This document shows, piece by piece, positions 51,767 through 62,292 of a DNA stretch of 64,000 nt. Under the pieces are notes generated by a model. The model worked only from the letters and a program-made list of their open reading frames with translations, searched no databases and had not been told where the DNA came from. Both the position numbers and the translations under genes were made by a program. Origin of the DNA: S015-6 sp964384945 (GTDB taxonomy: Bacteria > Desulfobacterota > DSWW01); NCBI GenBank assembly GCA_964384945.1, contig CAYLMK010000011.1:124001-188000 (forward strand). The letters are read 5' to 3'. How positions within the stretch are numbered: position 1 is the stretch's first letter; each line of letters opens with the position of its first letter.

Positions 51767-53023
51767 TTGGACAAGTTGCTCATAGAAGGCGGGGTGGAGC
51801 TGAGAGGGGAAGTCTGGATCGACGGCGCCAAGAACGCGGCCCTTCCCGCCCTTGCCGCCGCACTGCTGGCTGAGGAGGGGGAAGTCCTGCTCGAGAATGT
51901 GCCTTGCGTGGTCGACATTCTCACGCTGTGCAAGCTGCTCCGCGATATGGGCGCCTCCATCGAAGCGGACGGAACCTCGATCCGCATCCTGCCGGAGGAA
52001 CTCAGTTCTCTGGAGGCCCCGTATGACCTGGTTCGCAAGATGAGGGCATCGATCCTGACCCTCGGGCCTCTCCTGACGCGATACGGATACGCAAAGGTCT
52101 CGTCACCGGGAGGCTGCGCGATCGGCGAGCGCCCGGTGGATCTCCATCTCGCAGGCTTGAAGGCCATGGGGGCTCGAATCGATCTTCGCGGGGGGTACAT
52201 CGAGGCGTGGGCGAAGCGATTACGGGGCGCAGAGATCCATCTGGATACTCCTTCGGTCACCTGTACCGAGAACCTTCTCATGGCCGCCACGCTCGCCGAC
52301 GGCCGTACGGTCATCCAGAACGCGGCCAAGGAGCCTGAGATCTCCGACCTCGCCTCCCTGCTCAAGCGGATGGGCGCGAAGATCGAGGGGGAAGGAACCG
52401 AGAGGATCGAGATCCAGGGCACGACGCGCCTGGTCGGCGCTTCCCACCGGATTATCCCGGACCGGATCGAGACGGCCACATACGCTGCCGCCGCCGCCAT
52501 CAGCCGCGGGGATGTCCTGATCCGGGGAACGGATCGGGAGATGCTGTCCTCGGTGATTCAGAAAATGACGGATGCGGGCGCGGCCGTCACCCCCGAGACG
52601 AACGGTTTCCGCATTGCAGCCGGGGGGCGGCTCAGGGCCGTCGACGTCACGACGGCTCCCTATCCGGGCTTCCCGACCGACGTGCAGGCACAGTTCATGG
52701 CCATGATGGCGCTCGCCGAGGGGGCCAGTGTCATCCGGGAGACGGTGTTCGAGAACCGCTTCATGCACGTGGCCGAACTTCGCCGAATGGGAGCCGACAT
52801 CCGGACCAAGGGAGCCTCAGCCGTGGTGCGCGGCGTCTCTTCCCTCGAGGGAGCACCCGTCATGGCGACCGATCTGCGGGCCAGCGCATGCCTCGTGGTT
52901 GCAGGACTGGCGGCCCGTGGCGAGACGAGGATCGCGCGGATCTACCACCTGGACCGAGGGTATAGCCGTCTGGAGGAGAAGCTCACGCGCTTGGGCGCAA
53001 GGGTGCGCCGGGTCAAGGACTGA
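51767..53023 (+). CDS. murA: UDP-N-acetylglucosamine 1-carboxyvinyltransferase
   Basis: First committed step of peptidoglycan synthesis, transfer of enolpyruvate from PEP to UDP-GlcNAc. Lys22 and Asn23 lie in DGAKNAALP, and the catalytic loop cysteine is C117 in SPGGCAIGERPVD. That cysteine is the usual target of fosfomycin and is intact. It has 418 residues, two repeated EPT domains. It starts at a TTG five bases after GGGAGG. The gene follows prmC by 36 bases. Confidence 0.97.
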   Translation: MDKLLIEGGVELRGEVWIDGAKNAALPALAAALLAEEGEVLLENVPCVVDILTLCKLLRDMGASIEADGTSIRILPEELSSLEAPYDLVRKMRASILTLGPLLTRYGYAKVSSPGGCAIGERPVDLHLAGLKAMGARIDLRGGYIEAWAKRLRGAEIHLDTPSVTCTENLLMAATLADGRTVIQNAAKEPEISDLASLLKRMGAKIEGEGTERIEIQGTTRLVGASHRIIPDRIETATYAAAAAISRGDVLIRGTDREMLSSVIQKMTDAGAAVTPETNGFRIAAGGRLRAVDVTTAPYPGFPTDVQAQFMAMMALAEGASVIRETVFENRFMHVAELRRMGADIRTKGASAVVRGVSSLEGAPVMATDLRASACLVVAGLAARGETRIARIYHLDRGYSRLEEKLTRLGARVRRVKD

Positions 53024-53050
53024 TGCGGCTGCCCAGCAGCGCAGGAGAAT

Positions 53051-53183
53051 AGGGCAAAGGGGAAAGGGATGGATCAAGCATTGCAGAGGAGATAGAAAGG
53101 GCTTTCGCATGCATGGGTCGTTTACCTGTTGGGCAACCCCCTTCAAGACGTCGACCGCCCCTTGGCCCTTTTGCCTTTGCCCT
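53051..53183. repeat. Imperfect inverted repeat pair, murA-hisD interval
   Basis: Arms of 18 bases (53051-53068 and 53166-53183) match at 16 positions when one is reversed and complemented. They enclose about 97 bases. The arms are purine/pyrimidine-biased, so chance or a short non-autonomous element are both possible. No gene is inside. Confidence 0.35.
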
Positions 53184-53274
53184 TTCGCCTGGGGGGGGCA
53201 ACGTAGCGCATAGGCGTTGTCGGGGCGGCCTGCCGACCAGACGCCAACCATACAATGGGGGTGGAGGGAGGAAG

Positions 53275-54582
53275 ATGCAGATCTTTCATTCCGGTACAGA
53301 GGCCTTCGAGACAGCGCTTCGCGGGTTGGCCCTTCGTTGCGAAGGGGAGGCCGCCCCGGAAGTCGAGAAGTCCGTGCGGGAAGTCCTGGAGCGGGTCCGC
53401 AGCAGAGGGGACGAGGCCCTGCTCGAATACACCCGACGATGGGACGGCGTCAGCCTGAGTCCGGAAGAAATCGAACTGCCGCGCAAGAGGGCCGAGGATG
53501 CGCTGGCTTCCCTCGATCGCGACTCCCGTTCCGCCCTGGAGTTGGCGGCCGAGCGCATTCGAGCCTTTCACTCCTCCCAGATGCCGTCCGCCTGGGAGTT
53601 CACGGATGCGTACGGAAACCGACTCGGGCAGAAAGTCACGCCCCTCGACCGCGTCGGCGTCTACGTCCCCGGCGGCAAGGCGGCCTATCCTTCTTCCGTC
53701 TTGATGAATGTTGTGCCCGCCAGGGTCGCCGGCGTCGGCGAGGTCCTCGCCGTGACCCCTCCCCGGAGCCTGCAAGAGAATCCCGCCGTGCTCGCGGCCC
53801 TCTGCCTCGCCGAGGTGGACCGGGTCTTCCAGGTCGGCGGCGCTCAGGCCGTGGCAGCCCTGGCATATGGGACGGAAACGATCCCACAGGTCGATAAGAT
53901 CGTCGGGCCGGGCAACGTTTTCGTAACGACGGCAAAACGCCTGGTTTTCGGCAAGGTCGATATCGATATGGTTGCCGGACCAAGCGAGGTCCTCATCATC
54001 ACCGAAGGAAGGGCCAACCCCGACCATCTCGCCGCCGATCTCATCGCGCAGGCCGAACATGACGAACTGGCCCTGCCCCTGATCGTCAGCACCTCGGAAC
54101 CCTTCCTCCGCGAGGTACTCAAGTCCCTCCAAAGACAACTCCGGCAGGGCCCATGGCAGCGCATCGCCGCACAAGCGATCGAACGGAACGGGAAGGCCTT
54201 CGTCGTCCGGGATCTGAACGAGGCCGTGGAGGTGTCCAATCGCGTCGCCCCGGAACACTTGGAGCTCGACGTCCTGGACGCCGAGGGAATTCTCGACAAG
54301 GTCCGCCATGCAGGGGCCATCTTTCTCGGATCGAACAGTGCACAAAGCCTGGGGGACTATGTGGCAGGGCCGAACCATGTCCTGCCGACCTCCGGGACGG
54401 CTCGCTTTTTTTCCCCTTTGGGCGTATATGACTTCATCAAGAGGTCCAGCATTCTCCAAATCTCGAGGCAAGGGTTGGAGAACCTGGGTCCGAAGGCCGC
54501 TCATCTGGCCCGCATGGAAGGGTTGCACGCGCACGCAGAGGCCGTGGAGATCCGGTTGAAAGGAAAAGGAAGAAGAGAATGA
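53275..54582 (+). CDS. hisD: Histidinol dehydrogenase
   Basis: Last two steps of histidine synthesis, oxidising histidinol to histidine with NAD. 435 residues. Signature stretches: TPLDRVGVYVPGGKAAYPSSVLMN, VGGAQAVAALAYGTETIP and KIVGPGN. The zinc and catalytic region is AQAEHD and NRVAPEHLEL, and the end contains GPNHVLPT and the FSPLGVYDF segment. GGGAGG precedes the ATG. hisG, often just upstream, is not present here. It overlaps hisB by four bases. Confidence 0.96.
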   Translation: MQIFHSGTEAFETALRGLALRCEGEAAPEVEKSVREVLERVRSRGDEALLEYTRRWDGVSLSPEEIELPRKRAEDALASLDRDSRSALELAAERIRAFHSSQMPSAWEFTDAYGNRLGQKVTPLDRVGVYVPGGKAAYPSSVLMNVVPARVAGVGEVLAVTPPRSLQENPAVLAALCLAEVDRVFQVGGAQAVAALAYGTETIPQVDKIVGPGNVFVTTAKRLVFGKVDIDMVAGPSEVLIITEGRANPDHLAADLIAQAEHDELALPLIVSTSEPFLREVLKSLQRQLRQGPWQRIAAQAIERNGKAFVVRDLNEAVEVSNRVAPEHLELDVLDAEGILDKVRHAGAIFLGSNSAQSLGDYVAGPNHVLPTSGTARFFSPLGVYDFIKRSSILQISRQGLENLGPKAAHLARMEGLHAHAEAVEIRLKGKGRRE

Positions 54583-55172
54583 AACGAGCCAAATCGGTCA
54601 ACCGAAAGACCCAGGAGACCGATATCAGCCTGGATCTTTGCCTGGACGGAAGCGGGGAATCGGATATTCAGACGCCGGTCCCCTTCCTCAACCACATGCT
54701 CGCGCTCCTGGCCAAGCACGGCTTCTTCGATCTCACGATCCGGGCCAAGGGGGACACGGAAGTCGACTATCACCATACGGTCGAGGACATCGGAATCTGC
54801 CTGGGCATGGCTTTCAAGGGCGCACTGGGAGACAAGAAGGGCATTCGAAGATTCGGGGAGTCGGCCGTCCCCATGACGGATGCACTCGCCTCGGTTGCCG
54901 CAGACTGGAGCGGAAGACCCAATCTGGTCTTCCGTGCGGACTTCCCTTCCCCCCGCGTAGGAGACATGGACGTAGAGCTTTTTGAGGAGTTTTTCCGGGC
55001 CTTCAGCAGCCACGCAGGGCTGGATCTCCACATCCTTCTCCACTACGGGTCCAACGTGCATCATTCGATCGAAGCGATCTTCAAGGCATTTGCGAGGGCC
55101 CTTGACCTCGCCTCGCAGGTCGATCCGCGGCAACCGGGCATCCAGAGCACCAAAGGAAGCCTCGATCCGTGA
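54579..55172 (+). CDS. hisB: Imidazoleglycerol-phosphate dehydratase
   Basis: Dehydrates imidazoleglycerol phosphate in histidine synthesis. 197 residues, the monofunctional form. Manganese-binding histidines are seen in PFLNHMLALLAKHG and DYHHTVEDIG, and again in HYGSNVHHSIEAIFKAFARAL. Its start overlaps the hisD stop (ATGA), so translation is coupled. Confidence 0.96.
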   Translation: MKRAKSVNRKTQETDISLDLCLDGSGESDIQTPVPFLNHMLALLAKHGFFDLTIRAKGDTEVDYHHTVEDIGICLGMAFKGALGDKKGIRRFGESAVPMTDALASVAADWSGRPNLVFRADFPSPRVGDMDVELFEEFFRAFSSHAGLDLHILLHYGSNVHHSIEAIFKAFARALDLASQVDPRQPGIQSTKGSLDP

Positions 55173-55191
55173 AACAATTCGGCGAAACGGT

Positions 55192-55941
55192 ATGCTGGAA
55201 ATCATCCCTGCCATCGATCTGAAAGAGGGGCGATGCGTCCGGCTGGCCCAGGGTCAGATGGACAAGGAGACCCTGTATTATGAGGACCCCCTGGAGGCGG
55301 CCCACATCTGGGTCTCCCGCGGCGCAAGACGCATTCACCTGGTCGACCTGGACGGCGCCGTGACCGGCAGTCCCAGGAACCTCCCTGCCATCGAGCGAAT
55401 CACCCGGGCCCTCGACATTCCCGTGCAGCTGGGCGGCGGCATACGGAGCCGGGAAGACATCCTTCGGTACCTGGAAATCGGCGTCGACCGTGTCATCCTC
55501 GGAACATTGGCATACCAGGACCCGGATTACGTGGGCAGGTTGGCTCTTGCCCACCCGGGGAAGATCCTTCTCGGTTTCGACGCCAAAGACGGATATGTCG
55601 CGATCAAGGGCTGGCAGGACGTGACAAAGGCACGGGTCATCGATCTCATCCGTTCGTACCGTTCCCTTCCGATCGCGGGCATTGTGTACACGGATGTCCG
55701 ACGGGATGGGATGCTTGTAGGGCCCAATGTGAAGGCGACCGAGGAGGTCTGCCGCGTGTCCCCGTTTCCCGTGATCGCCTCCGGGGGAGTGGCGAGCAGG
55801 CAGGACCTCGAAGCCCTCTGCGGGTTGGCGCAACTCGGCCTGGTGGGGGTCATTATAGGGAAGGCGCTCTACGCGGGTCGGCTGAGTTACCGGGAGGCGG
55901 TCGAGGCGGTTCGGGGGGCCGTGAAACCGGTGAAAAAGTAG
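55192..55941 (+). CDS. hisA: ProFAR isomerase HisA
   Basis: Isomerises the ProFAR intermediate of histidine synthesis; a beta/alpha barrel of 249 residues. The general acid/base Asp is in IIPAIDLKEGRCVRL and its partner in GFDAKDGYVAIKGW. Phosphate-binding loops are GGGIRS and ASGGVAS. It lies 19 bases after hisB. No hisF or hisH follows; the next unit is rpsU. Confidence 0.96.
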   Translation: MLEIIPAIDLKEGRCVRLAQGQMDKETLYYEDPLEAAHIWVSRGARRIHLVDLDGAVTGSPRNLPAIERITRALDIPVQLGGGIRSREDILRYLEIGVDRVILGTLAYQDPDYVGRLALAHPGKILLGFDAKDGYVAIKGWQDVTKARVIDLIRSYRSLPIAGIVYTDVRRDGMLVGPNVKATEEVCRVSPFPVIASGGVASRQDLEALCGLAQLGLVGVIIGKALYAGRLSYREAVEAVRGAVKPVKK

Positions 55942-55950
55942 CAAGATTAC

Positions 55951-55978
55951 TTGACTTTTATAGAAAATTTGGTAGCAT
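55951..55978 (+). promoter_or_regulatory. Sigma-70 promoter of rpsU-dnaG-rpoD
   Basis: TTGACT (55951-55956), a 16-base spacer and TAGCAT (55973-55978), in an A+T-rich patch directly after hisA. The leader to rpsU is about 140 bases. Confidence 0.55.
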
Positions 55979-56125
55979 AGTCGGTTGTCGTTGTTTCTTT
56001 CGGATTTGGGTTGCGTCCGTTCGAAAACCCAGGGCCTCCGTGCGACCTCGCTTGACCCGAGGCGAAGAGCGGAGCGGCGGAGGGAGGCCCACAAAAGCCT
56101 TCCCCAAGGAGGAATCAAGAGCGAA

Positions 56126-56326
56126 ATGTCTGGAATCCGGGTGCGGGAGAATGAACCCTTCGAGATGGCCGTCAAACGATTTCGGAAAAAGTGTGAGAAG
56201 GCAGGGATTCTCACCGAACTCAGGAGGCGGGAACGGTACGAAAAGCCCTCCGTGAAGCGAAAGAAAAAGGCCCTGGCCGCCAAGAAGCGGACCTTGAAGC
56301 GACTCAAGAAGCAGGGTTTGCTTTAG
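56126..56326 (+). CDS. rpsU: 30S ribosomal protein S21
   Basis: A small basic ribosomal protein of 66 residues, needed for initiation. The pattern GIRVRENEPFEMAVKRFRKK and the lysine-rich tail ending KRLKKQGLL are typical. An AAGGAGG site lies upstream of the ATG. First gene of the classical rpsU-dnaG-rpoD operon. Confidence 0.96.
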   Translation: MSGIRVRENEPFEMAVKRFRKKCEKAGILTELRRRERYEKPSVKRKKKALAAKKRTLKRLKKQGLL

Positions 56327-56666
56327 GGTCCGGTCGGGAATCGGTTCTCGAGGGGCGAGAGGACCTGTTCTCCGCGGGAGTTCCTACAGACTCGATACAA
56401 GCAGAAAGATCTCCCGAAAAGAGGGGGAGAGCATTCTGGCCAATTCCTATCCGACGACGATTGCGGCTGTTCCCCATTTCCAGAACCTATCCGGCAATCC
56501 CCCGCAAGACACCCGCGAGATCGTCCATCTCCGAGGAAGCCGTTGCCTCATGGTGGCCTACTCCCCTGACTGTTTTACCGGCTTGCGGTTCCAGGATCCC
56601 GATCCGTCCCCCGAAGACAGGAGGGATTGAATCAAACCGACGAAACATGGAGGGGTGATCCGCTCA
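56327..56666. other. Intergenic region rpsU-dnaG
   Basis: 340 bases. Shortly after rpsU (about 56343-56364) is an imperfect GC-rich hairpin without a T run, possibly a processing or attenuation structure as in the E. coli operon. I see no gene, LexA box or clear promoter in the rest. Confidence 0.35.
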
Positions 56667-58442
56667 ATGGGGCAGGACCTGTCTGAAAAGAACATCATCG
56701 CCGAGAGGACTTCCATCCTTGACGTGATTTCCCCTCACGTAGCGCTGAAGCAGGCCGGGAAGTATTACAAGGGGCTCTGCCCGTTCCATCCCGACAAAAA
56801 CCCCTCGTTTGTCGTCAACCCGGAACGAAACACCTTCTACTGCTTCGGCTGCGGTGCGGGGGGAGATATTTACAGCTTTTTCATGAAGTTCAACAACCTC
56901 TCCTTTCCCCAGGCCCTGGAAGAACTGGCGCGGAGGGCCGGGGTTCCGCTCCGGGAAGGGCCTCGTAGAAAGGATCCGAAAAAAGAGGAGGCCGACCAGA
57001 GGGCCCTGGCCCTGAACGAGGCCGTCTGCCGCTTCTACCATCGTACCCTCCTGGAGGCTCCGGAGGCCGGTTTTGCCAGGGAGTACCTGCACAAGCGCGG
57101 GATCGGCAGGGAAACGATCCTGGCCTTTTCTCTGGGTTACGCCACAGCAGGATGGGACAGGTTGTTCGGTTTTCTCCGGAAGAGACAGGGGGCTGCGGAG
57201 CTGGCATCCTCCCTGGGGCTGGTCATCCCGAGAAAGGGGGGGGGCGGCTTCTACGATCGGTTCCGTAATCGGCTCCTATTCCCCATCTTCAACACCCTGG
57301 GCCAAGTGCTCGCCTTTGGCGGTCGCGCCCTGGGCGAGGAAGAGCCCAAGTACCTGAACTCCCCCGAGTCGTTCCTGTACCACAAGGGGTCGGTGCTCTA
57401 TGGAATGCACAAGGCGCAGCCGTCCATACGCGAGCGAGACGCCGTGATCATTGTGGAAGGCTACTTCGATCTTCTCACCCTTCATCAAAACGGCTTGCAA
57501 AACGCGGTTGCCGTGCTCGGCACCGCCCTGACAACGAGACAGATCGACATTCTGAAGAGGCATACACAAAACCTCGTCCTCGTCTTCGACGGGGATCCGG
57601 CGGGGAAAAAGGCCTCCTTCCGCAACCTCCCCGATCTGGTCCAACGAGGCATTCCGGCCCGCGTCGTCTACCTGCCGGAGAACGAGGATCCGGACAGCTT
57701 CCTGAACAAGCGGGGAGCGGGCGCGTTCGAGGAACTGCTCGACAGTGCCCCTTCCCTTCTGGATGCATTCCTGCGGGAGCGGACGGACGGCATCCGCAAG
57801 GGGGACCCGGTGGACAAGAAGGTGGCCGCTCTCAGGCATGTGCTGCCGGTGATCGGAAGCATCCCGGACCGCCTTGCGCAGGGCCTTCGCATTCAAACAC
57901 TGGCTGAGACGATCGGGATCCCGGAACTTTCGGTGCGAGAAGAACTCTCCAAGATGCGCGGCGGCAGGCCAGCAACCCTGGAAAAAGCGCCGCAAACGAC
58001 GGCCCAATGGCCGGCGGAGGAAAAGCTGATCTGTCAGATCCTGATGCAGTTTCCAACCCTCCTGCCCCGGTTTCTCGAGGCGGGGGTTCTCGAGTCGTTC
58101 AAGAGCGCCGCCCTGGGCGAGACGATTCGAGCCTGCGCGGAGCAATTCAGGGGGAAAGGAACGCTCAACCTCGCAGAGGTGCTGCCCCACGAGGAGGACG
58201 ACCCGGCGCTCTTCCGCCTGCTCAGCCGCCTTTCTTGCAAAGAGGAGTTCACGGAAGAGCAGGCATGCACTGCGCTCGACGACAGTGTGCGCCGTCTGAG
58301 AAAGCGGGCCCTCAAAGAGCGCCTCGACGCCCTCCATGCAAGGATCCGAGAGGCGGACCAGAGCCGGCAGGCCGATTTGATGAGGCAGCTTTCTCTCGAG
58401 ATGCAGAGGCTCCTGGACGAAAAGAAGGCGCTCCTCTGCTGA
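56667..58442 (+). CDS. dnaG: DNA primase
   Basis: Makes RNA primers for replication. The N-terminal CHC2 zinc domain is CPFHPDKNPSF with YCFGCGAGGD. The catalytic core has the TOPRIM motif VEGYFDLLTLHQNG and DGDPAGKKA. The C-terminal part (about 440-591) is the helicase-binding domain. I use ATG 56667; a GTG at 56655 is four codons earlier but its ribosome site is too close. 591 residues is normal. Confidence 0.96.
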   Translation: MGQDLSEKNIIAERTSILDVISPHVALKQAGKYYKGLCPFHPDKNPSFVVNPERNTFYCFGCGAGGDIYSFFMKFNNLSFPQALEELARRAGVPLREGPRRKDPKKEEADQRALALNEAVCRFYHRTLLEAPEAGFAREYLHKRGIGRETILAFSLGYATAGWDRLFGFLRKRQGAAELASSLGLVIPRKGGGGFYDRFRNRLLFPIFNTLGQVLAFGGRALGEEEPKYLNSPESFLYHKGSVLYGMHKAQPSIRERDAVIIVEGYFDLLTLHQNGLQNAVAVLGTALTTRQIDILKRHTQNLVLVFDGDPAGKKASFRNLPDLVQRGIPARVVYLPENEDPDSFLNKRGAGAFEELLDSAPSLLDAFLRERTDGIRKGDPVDKKVAALRHVLPVIGSIPDRLAQGLRIQTLAETIGIPELSVREELSKMRGGRPATLEKAPQTTAQWPAEEKLICQILMQFPTLLPRFLEAGVLESFKSAALGETIRACAEQFRGKGTLNLAEVLPHEEDDPALFRLLSRLSCKEEFTEEQACTALDDSVRRLRKRALKERLDALHARIREADQSRQADLMRQLSLEMQRLLDEKKALLC

Positions 58443-58493
58443 AGAAGGCCTGAAGAAAGGCGCCTCGAAACAGGAAAGAGGGTAATCACACCG

Positions 58494-60260
<1,767 letters not shown>

Positions 60261-60310
60261 AAAGGGTGCAAGCGACAAGCCCGATTCCGCTCCTGAAGGA
60301 CGAGAACTCC

Positions 60311-60386
60311 GGGCCCATAGCTCAGTTGGAAGAGCCACCGGCTCATAACCGGAAGGTCCCAGGTTCGATCCCTGGTGGGCCCACCA
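60311..60386 (+). tRNA. tRNA with CAU anticodon (Met or Ile2)
   Basis: A full cloverleaf of 76 bases including an encoded CCA: acceptor GGGCCCA with TGGGCCC, D stem GCTC/GAGC, anticodon loop CTCATAA, and T arm with GGTTCGATCC. CAU can be elongator Met or, if the C is modified to lysidine, Ile2; sequence alone does not settle it. The first anticodon-stem pair (27-43) is A-A, and the D loop is short. It lies 50 bases after rpoD, probably in the same transcript. Confidence 0.93.
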
Positions 60387-60534
60387 ATCCCGGGAGTGCT
60401 CGTGCGGGGTTCGAGGACGATCGGCCAGCCGGCGACGGAACCGCCCTGCCGGAGGCGGCCGGAGAAAGGGCGCAAGCCGGCATCCCGCAAAGAACCTGCG
60501 GTATGCGCGGCTCCGACCGTACGGTATACCGACC

Positions 60535-60564
60535 AAGTGCATCCTCCGGGATGCACTTTTTTTT
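60535..60564 (+). terminator. Rho-independent terminator after the tRNA
   Basis: A perfect 10-base stem (AAGTGCATCC with GGATGCACTT), a TCCG loop and eight T (60557-60564). It closes the rpsU-dnaG-rpoD-tRNA unit and lies 90 bases before the next gene. Confidence 0.93.
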
Positions 60565-60653
60565 GTTTCCAAGGGGGTATTCCCGTGGGAGAGGGAACCG
60601 GCGAAGGCCTGGGCGTGAATGCCCCGGGCAGAGACTTTGGTAAGGAGAGAACC

Positions 60654-61370
60654 GTGGACCTGGCACTTCAAATGCTGCTCAGCCTCCAGAAGCTCGACAA
60701 CAAGCTGTCCGCGTTCCGCCAGAGGAAAAAAGAGATACCGGAGCGCATCGAAGCCATGGAACACGCATTTGAGGAAGAGAAGAAGCGGCTGGAAGAGCAC
60801 AAGCAGCAGCTCAAGGAGGCGGCCCTGAAGCAGAGGCAGTTGGAGAAACGTCTCCTGGAAAGCGCTGAGGAACGGAAGAAAAAACAAAAGAGGCTCCTGG
60901 AGGTCAAAACAAACGAGGAATACAAGGCCCTGCTCAAGGAGATCGATTACGCCAGGGAGTCGGATTCCGCCACGGAGGATGAAATCCTGGCCTTGTTGGA
61001 AGAGGTCGACACCCTCGAGAAGACCCTTGCGGAGGAGGAACGCTCGATCCGACAGAGGGAGAGCAGTCTGCGGGAGGAGAAACGGCGGCTTGAGCGTGAG
61101 GCAGCCGAAGTCGACAGGGAAAACGAAATTCTGCAGGGAGAAAGGAAGAGAGTGGCGGCGGAACTGGACCCGGCCGTCCTGGAGGACTACGAGAAGATCC
61201 GATCCCGAAGGGCCGGCCAGGCGGTGGTCACCGTTCACAACGAGGTGTGCCCGGGATGCCACATGCACGTACCGCCGCAGACGATCAACGAAGTGCTTCA
61301 GACGGGCGAGATTCGCCATTGCCCGTTCTGTCTCAGAATCTTGTATTGCGAGCTTGAGGAAAGCGCCTGA
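60654..61370 (+). CDS. Coiled-coil protein with C4-type zinc ribbon
   Basis: A 238-residue protein. Residues about 15-180 form one long charged coiled coil, and the C-terminus has a zinc ribbon with CPGCHMHVP and CPFC. This is the DUF164/zf-RING_7 family, widespread near rpoD and rnpB in Deltaproteobacteria (from memory), with nucleic-acid-related roles suggested but not proven. It starts at a GTG five bases after AAGGAGAG. Confidence 0.86.
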   Translation: MDLALQMLLSLQKLDNKLSAFRQRKKEIPERIEAMEHAFEEEKKRLEEHKQQLKEAALKQRQLEKRLLESAEERKKKQKRLLEVKTNEEYKALLKEIDYARESDSATEDEILALLEEVDTLEKTLAEEERSIRQRESSLREEKRRLEREAAEVDRENEILQGERKRVAAELDPAVLEDYEKIRSRRAGQAVVTVHNEVCPGCHMHVPPQTINEVLQTGEIRHCPFCLRILYCELEESA

Positions 61371-61429
61371 CCGGGCGCGCCTCGCGCTCGCGCGAATCAG
61401 GCAACAATGGGAGGAAGAAGATAAAATCA

Positions 61430-61834
61430 GGCACAACGCCGGTGCAGAACAGGCGACCGCCGGTTCCACACGGGAACGGGAGGAAAGTCCGAGCTCCGCA
61501 GGGCAGGGTGCTGGGTAACGCCCAGTGGGGGAAACCCCAAGGAAAGTGCCACAGAAAACAGACCGCTCGTTCTCCGAACGAGTAAGGGTGAAACGGTGAG
61601 GTAAGAGCTCACCAGCGGTCCGGGTGACCGGATCGGCTAGGTAAACCCCACCCGGAGCAAGACCGAATAGGAGGGTGTCCCCGAAAGGGGAAAGGGGTGG
61701 CCCGCCCCAGGCCCTCGGGTTGGTTGCTTGAGGCATGGGGCAACCCATGTCCTAGAGGAATGGTCGCTGCCCCATGGGGGGAAACCTCCCTGGGGAACAG
61801 AACTCGGCTTACGGGCTGCTCCGGCGTCTGTGCC
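61430..61834 (+). ncRNA. rnpB: RNase P RNA, bacterial class A
   Basis: The catalytic RNA of RNase P, which trims tRNA 5' ends. Universal blocks are present in order: GAGGAAAGTCCGAGCTCC, AGGGCAGGGTGCTGGGTAAC, CAGTGGGGGAAACCCC, GTAAGGGTGAAACGGT, GAGGTAAGAGCTCACC, the AAACCCCACCCGGAGCAAG stretch and, near the end, AGAACTCGGCTTACGGG. I set the ends from helix P1, where the first 18 bases (from GGCACAACGCCGG) pair with the last 19 (ending CCGGCGTCTGTGCC). The length, about 405, is normal. Confidence 0.97.
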
Positions 61835-61849
61835 ACTTTTCCCTCGTGA

Positions 61850-62266
61850 TCATTCACCGAGAATCTGCAGGATGATCTTGCGCCGGCGCGGTGCCTTGTC
61901 AAAGTCCACCACCACGATCTGCTGCCACGTGCCGAGCGCCAGAGCCCGGTCCTCGAAGGGCACCGTCAGGGAAGGGCCGAGCGCGGCGGCGCGCACGTGG
62001 GAAAACCCGTTGCCGTCCCCCCACCGTTCGTTGTGCCGGTATGCAGCTCCGGCCGGAATCGAGCGCTCCACAAAGTCCTGGAAGTCACGAACCGCGCCCG
62101 GCTCGAATTCGATGGTCGTCACGCCTCCGGTCGAGCCGGCGACGAAGACCGTCACGATGCCATCCTTCATGCCCGAATCGCGGATCGCCTCGGAGACATC
62201 CCTCGTGATGTCCTTGAGGTCGCATACACCCTGTGTGGGAATCGAAAGTCGGACCGTCTTCACCAT
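61850..62266 (-). CDS. YjbQ-family protein (UPF0047)
   Basis: A 138-residue single-domain protein of the YjbQ family, in which weak thiamine-phosphate-synthase-like activity has been reported. The conserved metal-site motif is HNERWGDGNGFSHVRAA, followed by GTWQQIVVVDFD. It is convergent with rnpB and lies 26 bases downstream of the AsmA-like gene, sharing its direction. Confidence 0.9.
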   Translation of the reverse strand: MVKTVRLSIPTQGVCDLKDITRDVSEAIRDSGMKDGIVTVFVAGSTGGVTTIEFEPGAVRDFQDFVERSIPAGAAYRHNERWGDGNGFSHVRAAALGPSLTVPFEDRALALGTWQQIVVVDFDKAPRRRKIILQILGE

Positions 62267-62292
62267 GGTCTTGTCTCTCCCGGGAGGGGCGC

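Noticed and set aside
56461..56658. A 65-codon open frame between rpsU and dnaG
   Set aside because: No ribosome site and no family resemblance, and the composition looks random.
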